From assembly GCA_958430865.1 (NCBI GenBank), contig CAUDNR010000710.1, positions 1-25,363 of the forward strand: a stretch of DNA of 25,363 nt, in the 5' to 3' direction. Under the pieces are notes generated by a model. That model did not search any database and was not told the origin of the DNA. It saw nothing but the letters and a program-made list of their open reading frames with translations. Source of the DNA: Entrophospora sp. SA101 (taxonomy: Eukaryota > Glomeromycota > Glomeromycetes > Entrophosporales > Entrophosporaceae). Position numbers and translations under genes: made by a program. Of the stretch, positions 10,020-18,679 are shown piece by piece (position 1 is the first letter of the stretch; the number at the start of each line of letters is the position of its first letter).

Positions 10020-10794
10020 ATTCCCAAGTATTACTAACGAATTATTATTATCTCTTAGTATATTTGTTTAATAAAGGAAAAAAAAGCCACCATTTACTAA
10101 CATTGAATAATCGAGTTTTAGCAAAGCCCAAGAATAAATTTGTACATAGCCATTTATTTCCTATATTAATTGTTAATTGATTCGATTGTGATAATTATAA
10201 TAATAAATTTTGTTATTATAAAATATACAAGAAAAATATTTCATAGCCACGTCTTTTTAATAGATTTTACATCACTGTCTTTAAGCCTTCTCCTTGATCC
10301 GGTAGTTTTCATAGCCACGGGTTTTTTTTTTATAATGATTTCGTATCCCCCATCCTGTCTTTAAGCCTTCTCCTTAATCTCGACATCTCTATGATTATTA
10401 TTATTATAGTCAATAATTATATATAATCAATTTAACCATTTATCCAATCGAAGGCTTTGCTTTTTTTTCCGCAAGGAAAAAAATCTTTATATGCTTACAT
10501 AGCCTCTCCGCGTACCTCATCGATCTACGGTTGTATCCAAAATAAAACAAAAGCCCTAATTACTTATTTGGAGATCAAGAATGTGTGATTGTATTCTCGA
10601 GATGGCATTTATTTATTTAATTTCCTTTTATGTCATAATAAAAAATTATTTTTCTTTAAGGCTTCGCAATTGTGCAATTGGGCTTGGTAAATTTTCAACG
10701 GTAGTACAAGTCCTAATTTCTAAAAAATTTTTTTAATCCAAGCCGCTTTAATATTTGTAATACTTTATTAGCAAATAGTAATGGTGATAAACAT
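10020..10794. other. Non-coding upstream part of the block, copy 1
   Basis: No gene is seen. CTGTCTTTAAGCCTTCTCCTT occurs twice (10275-10295 and 10355-10375), and TTCATAGCCACG twice (10240-10251 and 10308-10319). These form an imperfect direct repeat with a spacing of 68-80 bases. The 64-residue frame over this area (10170-10364) begins without an ATG and is not supported. Confidence 0.55.
10462..10483. other. Perfect hairpin with GCAA loop, block copy 1
   Basis: TTTTTTTCC and GGAAAAAAA form a 9-bp perfect stem around a GCAA tetraloop (GNRA class, unusually stable in RNA). It is repeated exactly at 15231-15252 in copy 2. Its role is unknown; it could be part of a small decayed element. Confidence 0.6.
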
Positions 10795-11008
10795 AGCATA
10801 GTGGAAATTTGAAATGTTACACTAATTTTTTATATTGTGCAACGTAGCTTTACAATACACAGCAAACATTCTGGCAATAAAAAGTAAGTGATAAACTGTA
10901 TTTGAATTGGATCTCCAATTTAGAGAGGTAACAACTATATACCGGAGAAGTTTCAGAAGCAATGAGTTCTGTATAACGTTTCGTGTAACAACAAACTTCC
11001 ACTATGCT
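10795..11008. mobile_element. MITE, copy 1, ends at duplication breakpoint
   Basis: The ends are AGCATAGTGGAA and TTCCACTATGCT, a perfect 12-bp terminal inverted repeat. Weaker inverted similarity continues inward (TTTGAAATGTTACA against TTTGTTGTTACACG). It is 214 bp with no coding capacity. The left flank TGATAAACAT is not repeated on the right here, whereas it is in copy 2. A second TIR-like end, CCACTATGCTAAT, lies 71 bases beyond (11070-11082) and is preceded by AAATCAAATG, which resembles the other TIR in reverse. The right side of this copy may therefore be chimeric. Confidence 0.75.
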
Positions 11009-11345
11009 AATTTTTGCGTGATATCTGGAGGGGAGATCGTCACATAATTTAGCCAATGAAATCAAATGTCCACTATGCTAATAAGGACTAATGATGTACT
11101 GTGTAACCTAACCCTTAAATCATCTGACCATAATGATCATCAGACAATAGTGCTATATTGGTTTTAAAATCAATAATTAAATTAAATCATAAATTTTGAA
11201 TCTTAACTATTTAAGATATATAATAATAATGACGATCCCCCGGGTATTTTTATTAATCATTGATCGGCAGACCACGAATTAAAATTTGATGTTACGCACT
11301 GAATGACTGTTACTAATACTAATACTAATAAAATTTTCGATAAAA

Positions 11346-12490
11346 ATGCATGCTTATTATCATGATGACAACGATGATTCAGACCCAAAAAAACCTCATG
11401 AAAAAAATCCACTTACCATTGTTACCCCTGAAGAACTTGCACATATTGGTATTTCACACTCACATATAGAAGAAGAGGATTTTCTTAATAAAATTAAAAA
11501 AATATCTGAGGAAAGACGTTATAAAAGTCATGATGAAGTAATAATTTGAATTTTTTTGGGGAGAACAATTTTATTATTATTATATATTTATATATAAGTA
11601 TGTATAAATAGATTACATTCTCGAAAGAAGCAATGGGTGATTTGTATGATAGTAAATTGAAAATTTTTTATGAAGAGTAAGTAAATGAAATAGTTAATAA
11701 TTTTCTTTACTTTGTATTATTTTATAAATAAATACTAATTATGATTATTATGTTTTTGTTAAATTAGACATTTTCATGAAGGTGAAGAAATTCGTTATAT
11801 TCTTGATGGTTCTGGATATATTGATGTTCGAGGTATGTATGTATCTTTGAAATGTGGAAGTATCTTTTTTTACATAATTACGAATATTTGCGTTTACTTG
11901 AATTTGATTTAGATTTGCAAGACAAATGGATTCGTATTGCACTCACTAAAGGAGATTTGATTGTTTTTGTAATTAATAAATTATCAATAAATTATCTAAT
12001 AATATATATATGATTAATAAATTATTGATAATTCATTCATTTTTATATGAAGCCTCCAGGAATTTATCATCGTTTCACACCTGACACCAATAATTACATG
12101 AAGGCTATGCGTAAGTATTTTATTATTATTTTCATTCATTATGATTATTATTAAAATAATATTTACCAATGTTTATTTAATATTAATAATATGTTTATAG
12201 GTTTATTTAAAGAGGTAATATTTTCATTAATATTACAATGATTAAAAAAAATATATAATCAAATAATTTAACAACAAATTTATAATCTAATATTAATATT
12301 ACAAGGAACCAATACGGGTAGCAATTAATCGTAAGTTATTTCATTCATTTTCACAAAAAAAATCATTAATTCATATTTACTTTGTGTGTGTATATATATA
12401 TATATATTGGTACTTATAGGTCCAGCTGATGATAATAGTTTTCATAAAAATTATTTAAAATCACTTCAAGGCGTTGGATTGTATAAATAA
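11346..12490 (+). CDS. ADI1: Acireductone dioxygenase (Ni/Fe cupin, methionine salvage), eight exons
   Basis: Exons: 11346-11537, 11612-11676, 11768-11832, 11913-11968, 12053-12110, 12201-12214, 12306-12330, 12420-12490. All introns (74-91 bases) are GT-AG, and the joined frame gives 181 residues against ~179 in human ADI1. The enzyme oxidises acireductone (dihydroxy-keto-methylthiopentene) with O2. The Fe form gives the methionine precursor KMTB plus formate; the Ni form gives CO, formate and methylthiopropionate. The cupin metal ligands are all present: His87, His89 and Glu93 in EEHFHEGEEIRYILDGSGY, and His132 in PPGIYHRF. The C-terminal NRPADDNSFHKNYLKSL matches the family. Exons 6 (14 nt) and 7 (25 nt) are microexons. 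The gene lies between the two block copies; its stop is 82 bases from the left edge of copy 2. It should be functional. Confidence 0.97.
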
Positions 12491-12918
12491 ATAAATGAAT
12501 GAATGAAAGGGCTTGTTTATTATTTTTTTAAAAAAGTTACTGATAAATTATAAACTTATTTTTATGCATAAAGCAAGTGCCGTTTTTCCACGAAAAACTA
12601 AAAGTGTTCTCCAATCTGATTTTAAAATTTTTTTTTAAAAAAAAATCATAAATATCTTTATTATTGCCCTTTTCCAATAGAGAACTTTAACCCCAAGAAT
12701 GAGTGGGCGCTCCTGCTAATAAAGAAACTCTTAATTTATTTTCTTGCATTTTACTTGTCTATTCGCTAATTTTACATTGCTACTACCACCTGCTACTTTT
12801 TTCATTAGTATATACCAAAATAACATTTTTCTAAACAAAACTTACCCCAAGACATTCTCTTCTAATTTCGTTGGTATTTTTGGTATTTCATTTTTTTTTT
12901 TAATTAAGGAACAAAATT

Positions 12919-13405
12919 ATGGGATATGCACTGGTAAATTATCACACTCAAAGTCGAATCATCAGACACGGTCAATTCTAATACGGTAAAGCAAAAAGAA
13001 TCTACACTTTATTTAGTGCGAATCCTCTGATACCATCAATACCGTAAATCAAAAATTCAAGGCAAGGAAGATGGCACCCTACCAGATCAACAATGTTTAA
13101 TATTTACAGGAAAACAATCGAAAGACAGACGATCGTGCTCTTTCTGATTACAACATTCAAAAAGAACCAACCCTTCCACTTTGTGTTTCGTTTTCGTGGT
13201 GACATGCAAATATTCGTTATTTAAACACTTGCCGGTAAAACAATCACATTTGAAATCGAATTATTTGATACCATTGACGCTGCAAAACAAAAGGTCTGAA
13301 ACAAGGAAATGAGCAAAGATTAAATTTTTTTTGCGGATAAACAATTGTATTCTTCCTGGTTATAAAAGAATCAACCATCCACCTTGTTTCTTTGTCTCCG
13401 TGGTA
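12919..13405 (+). pseudogene. Degenerate polyubiquitin, block copy 2
   Basis: Same sequence as 8273-8759, with the same stops and frameshifts. The gene was therefore dead before the block was duplicated. The third unit begins at ATG 13204. Confidence 0.88.
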
Positions 13406-14021
13406 GTGTCAATATAAAAAATGAATGAGTCGAGTAAAACAAAATAAATAATATATTCAAGGCAAATTATATAATATTGCGATAGATTATTTAAAAATTA
13501 AAAAAGTTTTATATTTAAAAATACTTGTTAAATATATATATAAATTATTAAATATGTAAATATTGGTCTTATTATGAAGTTTAAAATAAATAAACAATTC
13601 TTATAAAATAGTCTCATGAGATTTGATGGTATAAATATTATTTAAGTTTTTTTTATTAAATAAAACTTTTCAACCGACTTAATATATATATATATATATA
13701 ATTAATTATGTATTCGTACATTTTTTTTAAAAAGAATAAATAATTAAAGAACATTTACAAAGAAAGAAAGAAAGAAAGATAAAGAAAAAAAAAGGATAGG
13801 ACATGAGGAATTTAAAAATATAATATATAAAATACAAAAATAAAAAATATATATATATATTATATACAATAGAAAGAAAGAAAGAAAAATATAATTTTAT
13901 ACAAAAAGAAATAAAAAGGAAGTAGGTTGAAGACGTTGATATTTAAATAAAAAAAATTTTATAATAATAATTTAATAATAATAATAAAATTAATACTTGT
14001 GGAGTGAGTAACAATTTGTCT
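13406..14021. other. AT-rich 3' flank of peptide gene copy 2
   Basis: Identical in the parts compared to 8760-9375: TA runs and GAAA microsatellites of the same length, no coding frame. Equal microsatellite lengths in both copies point to a very recent duplication. Confidence 0.5.
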
Positions 14022-14654
14022 CTAGTAGTATTTGTGCTTGTAGTATTTATTGTAGTATTTATGCTTGTAGTATGCATCAGCATCAGCATCACGTTTGTAG
14101 TATTTATGCTTGTAGTATTTATTGTATTTATGCTTGTAGTATGCATCAGCATCAGCATCACGTTTGTAGTATTTATGTTTGTAGTATTTATTGTAGTGTT
14201 TCTTGTAGTATGCATCAGGGTTGGCGTCACGTTTTGCGAGATCATTTTGTTCTTCTTCATCTTCCTCTTCGTCATCGAGATCACGTTTGTAGTATTTATG
14301 TTTGTAGTATTTCTTGTAGTATTTCTTGTAGTATGCATCAGGGTTGGCGTCACGTTTTGCGAGATCTTCTTCTTCATCATCTTCTTCGTCGACACCACGT
14401 TTGTAGTATTTATGTTTGTAGTATTTCTTGTAGTATTTCTTGTAGTATGGATCAGGGTTAGCGTCCCGTTTTTCGACTTTTTATTTTGTAAAAATAATAA
14501 TTATTAAAAAAATTGTGGTTTTTATTTAATTGGATTAGAGAATAATATAACTTTTTTTACCTTCGATGTCCTCACTATCTTCCTCTGGTCCTTCAGCAAA
14601 GACCAAGGCGATGAACATGGCAATTAAAAATAAGATACTAAGATTCAACTTCAT
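14022..14654 (-). CDS. Secreted Kex2-type repeat-peptide precursor, copy 2 (five peptide units)
   Basis: Two minus-strand exons, 14654-14561 and 14476-14022, with an 84-base intron, giving 182 residues. Signal peptide, pro-segment, first unit and last three units equal those of copy 1. The extra 41 residues (74-114 in the joined protein, with the flanking repeats allowing other phasings) consist of a unit DANPDA + YYKKYYKKYYKHKYY + KR and a distinct acidic spacer DLDDEEEDEEEQNDLAKR. The unit thus adds another copy of the same 15-mer as unit 1. All Lys-Arg sites and dipeptide leaders are intact, and TATA box, intron and coding frame are all kept. Both copies therefore look expressible. Function is unknown; processing is inferred from the alpha-factor-like layout. 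Confidence 0.9.
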
Positions 14655-14771
14655 TTTTAAATGAATTATTTTTTTTTTTATTGTATTTTATTTTTATTTT
14701 TTTTTATTATTTATTATTATTTACTTTTTTGAAGTGAAGAAAGAAATTGGAAGTTGACGAGAATTTGCGTG

Positions 14772-14780
14772 TTTATATAG
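14772..14780 (-). promoter_or_regulatory. TATA box of peptide gene, copy 2
   Basis: CTATATAAA on the minus strand, 118 bases upstream of the ATG at 14654, identical to copy 1. The upstream sequence is shared to beyond 15500, so both genes should have the same proximal promoter. Confidence 0.55.
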
Positions 14781-14788
14781 ATGTTTTT

Positions 14789-15563
14789 ATTCCCAAGTAT
14801 TACTAACGAATTATTATTATCTCTTAGTATATTTGTTTAATAAAGGAAAAAAAAGCCACCATTTACTAACATTGAATAATCGAGTTTTAGCAAAGCCCAA
14901 GAATAAATTTGTACATAGCCATTTATTTCCTATATTAATTGTTAATTGATTCGATTGTGATAATTATAATAATAAATTTTGTTATTATAAAATATACAAG
15001 AAAAATATTTCATAGCCACGTCTTTTTAATAGATTTTACATCACTGTCTTTAAGCCTTCTCCTTGATCCGGTAGTTTTCATAGCCACGGGTTTTTTTTTT
15101 ATAATGATTTCGTATCCCCCATCCTGTCTTTAAGCCTTCTCCTTAATCTCGACATCTCTATGATTATTATTATTATAGTCAATAATTATATATAATCAAT
15201 TTAACCATTTATCCAATCGAAGGCTTTGCTTTTTTTTCCGCAAGGAAAAAAATCTTTATATGCTTACATAGCCTCTCCGCGTACCTCATCGATCTACGGT
15301 TGTATCCAAAATAAAACAAAAGCCCTAATTACTTATTTGGAGATCAAGAATGTGTGATTGTATTCTCGAGATGGCATTTATTTATTTAATTTCCTTTTAT
15401 GTCATAATAAAAAATTATTTTTCTTTAAGGCTTCGCAATTGTGCAATTGGGCTTGGTAAATTTTCAACGGTAGTACAAGTCCTAATTTCTAAAAAATTTT
15501 TTTAATCCAAGCCGCTTTAATATTTGTAATACTTTATTAGCAAATAGTAATGGTGATAAACAT
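14789..15563. other. Non-coding upstream part of the block, copy 2
   Basis: Equivalent of 10020-10794. The internal direct repeats lie at 15044-15064 and 15124-15144, and the GCAA hairpin at 15231-15252. No gene seen. Bases 15554-15563 (TGATAAACAT) are the left target-site duplication of the adjacent MITE. Confidence 0.55.
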
Positions 15564-15788
15564 AGCATAGTGGAAATTTGAAATGTTACACTAATTTTTT
15601 ATATTGTGCAACGTAGCTTTACAATACACAGCAAACATTCTGGCAATAAAAAGTAAGTGATAAACTGGATTTGAATTGGATCTGAACTTGATCTCCAATT
15701 TAGAGAGGTAACAACTATATACTGGCGAAGTTTCAGAAGCAATGAGTTCTGTATAACGTTTCGTGTAACAACAAACTTCCACTATGCT
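15564..15788. mobile_element. MITE, copy 2, with target-site duplication
   Basis: 225 bp bounded by AGCATAGTGGAA and TTCCACTATGCT. The left flank TGATAAACAT (15554-15563) is matched on the right by TGATAACAT (15789-15797). This is a 9-10 bp target-site duplication with one base lost in an A run. A 9-bp duplication fits Mutator-like elements best, hAT (8 bp) less well. No coding capacity. Compared with copy 1 it has an 11-base insertion and several substitutions in its right half. Confidence 0.8.
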
Positions 15789-15797
15789 TGATAACAT

Positions 15798-16374
15798 AGC
15801 CTCGTTAAAATATTAGTAGTTTATTAAGAAAAAATTCAGGAAGATCAAATTTTCAAAAATAATCCTCAAAGAAATAATTTCTTATTTATGTTTATTTATT
15901 GAAAAAAATCCGTATATTTGTTACGATTTTCCATTATATAGTAATAGTGAAATCTTTTCTTATGACATGAACATTATTATTTCACCACGGCCAAAGTAAA
16001 CCATATGCAATTTTTCACTCACTGTAGCGAGATTCGACTGTATATCGTAACGGGAGCTTAATTATGGCAAGATATGGTTTAATTAATTAAATCAGTAAAA
16101 AAAAATAAGTATATTTACTCACTCTCATGAAAGATAACACACGAGAATAGCAAAATAATTGAATCCAAACAATTTGCTGAAAAACGAAACTTTTGATCGC
16201 CCATCCAGCATTCACTCCCAAGTAAGTATAACAGCGATTGGTTTGACGAACTTGGCTCTGACTTTATATCCTTCCTGTACTTCTGGTCTGGGAATAATGG
16301 TATCGAGAATTTGACGCTTCTACTAAGAGGAGGGGATGGGCGTAGATAGAGTCAACTGATGTGGCAAAACGGAT
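15798..16374. other. AT-rich intergenic sequence, nothing recognised
   Basis: No coding frame, RNA gene or clear repeat is recognised. The part near 16190-16340 is less AT-rich than its surroundings but matches nothing I can name. Confidence 0.4.
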
Positions 16375-16760
16375 CAAGCATCACCACTAACTAAAAAAGT
16401 AATTCAACAAATTTTAGATCATCCTCAAATGCAAAGCAATAATAACGAAAGCCTTATATGTAGAATTTCTTTCTAATTTGTTTATTATGTGGTTTAAGAG
16501 AAGGTGGTGCATATAAGCTTGAAATGCAAAGTTTTTCTAGATGTTTAGACGGAGGGTTAAATTTATCGTTATATACTGAAAAAAAATAATCAAATGGGAG
16601 TATTTAAACGAAATAATGATGGTGTACCTGAAGATGAAATTATCAAATTTTCTGAACACAGATCAAGAGAAGAATCGTGCTTATATGCTTTTTTGGGGGT
16701 TGGGTGTGTAGGACCTATAATTGTACTTACTATACTCAAATTCTTCTACTTATGTTCGTA
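16375..16760 (+). pseudogene. Crypton-like tyrosine recombinase relic
   Basis: Three frames must be joined to follow it. Frame one from 16375 reads QASPLTKKVIQQILDHPQ, the lead-in seen in eukaryotic tyrosine recombinases of the Crypton/KIAA1958 type. After a shift near 16470 it reads FFLICLLCGLREGGAYKLE, where GLR(x)GG carries the first catalytic Arg. After a second shift near 16590 it reads GVPEDEIIKFSEHRSREES, equivalent to the 'GVPEDxIxxxxGHRS' box with the conserved His. The catalytic His/Arg box before it, and the nucleophilic Tyr, are missing or not recognisable. It is therefore a deleted, frameshifted pseudogene. I assign it from motif order; the exact subfamily is uncertain. Confidence 0.7.
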
Positions 16761-16839
16761 ATATACTCACTGCACGAAGTGTACTGTATTCAAACTGCAT
16801 ATACCCTTAAAAATACACAAGAAAATCACTTGTCACGTC

Positions 16840-17160
16840 TCAACGAATTTTATATGTGAAGCAAAAATTTTAAAAGTTTGTTATAACGCGAATTTATTTA
16901 TAATTCATTGAAATAAGATTCGTTGAATGAAGTTTGATTGTATAACAAAAAAAAAAATCATTATTTTGTGACTTAAGCACTCAAAATTATTTCCTAAACC
17001 ATTTCTAAACTAATAATGCCAACACTATTAGTAATTTTACGAATAATAAATTTGAGACATTAACTATATTTATTCATAACATTATTATTACCATTCTCAG
17101 CGAATTATAATTAAATTCGCGTTATAAAATGTTTTTTGCTTTACATATAAAATTCGTTGA
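16840..17160. mobile_element. MITE with long (about 70 bp) imperfect terminal inverted repeats
   Basis: The left end TCAACGAATTTTATATGT...AAGCAAAAA...ATAACGCGAATTTA..TTATAATTC (16840-16906) is matched in reverse by 17100-17160. The two arms differ by a few substitutions and a 6-8 base indel. The inner 190 bases are AT-rich and non-coding. No clear target-site duplication is seen next to the ends, so they could extend a little further. It overlaps the tail of a spurious 60-residue frame (16677-16859). Confidence 0.8.
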
Positions 17161-17417
17161 AATACAATAAGTAATGAAATTTTCTTTGATATTATTTATT
17201 ATCAAACTGGAAAGAAAATTAAGTTAAAATTCGTTATACAAGTTAAATAATAAACAAGATTTTGTTCCTCTTCCTTTACCAAGAAACTGAGAAATAAATA
17301 AAATTAATATTCGCCAAAGTAAATTAAAATAAACAACTTCCATTTTAATCGCGTTTTGTAGATAAAATAGAGTGTCTAAAGTATGACAGGTCTTGTAACA
17401 CTTGAACAAGAAGTGAA

Positions 17418-17687
17418 GTGTGGAGTCATTTTACAGTTGTGCCAAATGTATTATTATACCAGGTAAATATCTTTATTGACTTTCGGAACCATTTATTTCC
17501 AAAGGCGACTAACTCTTTGGAATTCAGATTATTTCATATGGTATATATTCGAATTAGATTCGAACAAAGTCAAATCAAATTAATGCACGATTCGAATGAA
17601 ACAAATCAAAAATTAGTCAATGCGAATTTCATTGATTCGTTCGAAGCCTTAAGGAGACACAAAAAGGTTGAACTGATGAAGGGATAA
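17418..17687 (+). pseudogene. Possible gene fragment of unknown origin
   Basis: An open frame runs from after the TGA at 17403 to the stop at 17685. It has no ATG near its start; the first in-frame ATG encodes the Met of HMVYIRIRF. The C-terminal half (RFEQSQIKLMHDSNETNQK and following, ending HKKVELMKG) has a balanced, amphipathic composition unlike random AT-rich DNA. A 42-base segment, GTAAAT...CCAAAG (17463-17504), could be an in-frame mini-intron, but it is shorter than every other intron in the window. I do not recognise the family. It may be a relic exon of a transposon or host gene. Confidence 0.3.
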
Positions 17688-18439
17688 TCCTTCCGGGCTT
17701 TTTTTTGTTTCTCTTATCCAAATGGTTGATGAGGAGCAATTCAAACATCGCAAATTACAGAATTAATTAACTTAATTGTTATCAGCTAGTCAAGAATAAA
17801 CATTATGAGTGGAGATTAACTAATTACTTGAATGCGCAAATTCGACAGTATTGAATTTAGTCTGGCCGGAATGTACTTTATTTTTACAAAATATATAAGG
17901 TTTATTATCTTTCTGCCGTCATTTTATTGTCAACAGTGATGTACGTGATATCATTATTATAACCAGTCATCTAAACCCTTATTATTGTTTTTATTGTATG
18001 AATTTTATTTATGGATATGATCAAACTATATATTTATTTATTTACTATTACATCATTCGTTAATGACGAAGCCACCCAGCACAATAGTTCTTTCTAAAAG
18101 GATTACATTTTGACTTGCACTTGCTACAACAATATCAGACTTTGGTGTTGGTGTAGCTCAATTAATCGGTTCAACCCTTGCATCTCCCATCGGCCAAAAC
18201 TTTACGTGGTTTTTTTTTAAAAAGATATGTTTTAAATGAGTGGCGGGTGATAACCACCACCATCCTTAAAACACTTACCCAGAAACATCAACAATGAATT
18301 CTTTTCTTCTTCTATTATTTCCTGATGACATTTTTTTAAAAAAAGTTTGTGATTTGATCGACACATACACATTAATTATTTATCCTATTGGTTTTTTTTT
18401 TGGCGAATTGATACCAATAATAATATTCAGCAACAATCA
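17688..18439. other. Intergenic sequence with a repeated motif
   Basis: No gene seen. TGACGAAGCCACCCAGCACAATA at 18064-18086 recurs as TGACAAAGTCACTCAGCACAATA at 20575-20597. GTTGGTGTAGCTCAATTAATCGGTTCAACC at about 18146-18175 resembles pol III A- and B-box sequence set too close together. It cannot be folded into a tRNA. Confidence 0.45.
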
Positions 18440-18679
18440 ATGTTGGCAGACATGGTTGTAGGTAATACAGTAAAGTTAATGTTACCTGTAGAAACAAAGA
18501 AACAGAAGACTACTGAAGAAGGAACAGGTGTAGCAATGGACATACAATCAGATGGAAGTGATTCAAGACAAAAAAAAGAACCTAAAAATAATGAAGGATC
18601 AAAAGAAACAAAGAAAAAGACTATGAAGAAAGCACCCAGAAAAAGAGAAATACAGTACAACATCCAATTTCGAATTTGA
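18440..18679 (+). pseudogene. Upstream frame of a retroelement-like gene (gag-side, broken by frame change)
   Basis: An ATG-started frame of 79 residues, Lys/Glu-rich, with a basic tail (KKTMKKAPRKREIQYNIQF) leading directly into the next frame. The following ORF lies in the -1 frame relative to this one and overlaps it by about 85 bases (open after the TGA at 18592). Such a Lys-rich linker upstream of a retropepsin is usual in Gag-Pol proteins of fungal retroelements. Either one base was gained or lost, or the second ORF is made by ribosomal frameshifting. No canonical heptanucleotide slippery site is seen. The breakage reading is more likely. Confidence 0.55.

Larger units (their letters stand above)
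7926..11008. repeat. Segmental duplication, copy 1 (3083 bp, direct orientation)
   Basis: This block recurs at 12572-15788. Shared landmarks have a constant offset of 4646 from 7926 to the repeat region of the peptide gene, and 4769 after it. The 123-base change is one internal repeat unit missing here. An 11-base indel follows at about 10915. Segments compared across the block show no substitutions until the last ~110 bases, where several appear. The left edge is sharp (CTAGCAAGTG against AAAGCAAGTG). The right edge falls exactly at the terminus of a MITE. Contents: polyubiquitin relic, repeat-peptide gene (-), hairpin, MITE. Confidence 0.95.
12572..15788. repeat. Segmental duplication, copy 2 (3217 bp, direct orientation)
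   Basis: Counterpart of 7926-11008. It is 134 bases longer: 123 from one extra repeat unit in the peptide gene (within 14220-14400) and 11 (GAACTTGATCT) inside the MITE near 15682. Three features suggest it is the original: the MITE here keeps a target-site duplication, the extra peptide unit has a unique spacer, and copy 1 can be derived from it by a simple deletion. Confidence 0.95.

Noticed and set aside
10850..11065. Minus-strand small frames over the MITE (and 15591-15797)
   Set aside because: They lie within the MITE and its flank, differ between copies and have no recognisable product.
7926..15788. The repeated block as a single large transposon
   Set aside because: The outer ends have no shared inverted or long direct repeats, no target-site duplication of the whole block and no transposase. 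A segmental duplication fits better.
16190..16345. Less AT-rich patch considered as 5S rRNA or another RNA gene
   Set aside because: No match to 5S rRNA, tRNA or snRNA landmarks that I can recall.
18146..18200. tRNA- or SINE-like sequence with A-box and B-box-like motifs
   Set aside because: The GGTTCAACC-like box follows the A-box-like motif almost at once, leaving no room for an anticodon arm, and no cloverleaf can be drawn.
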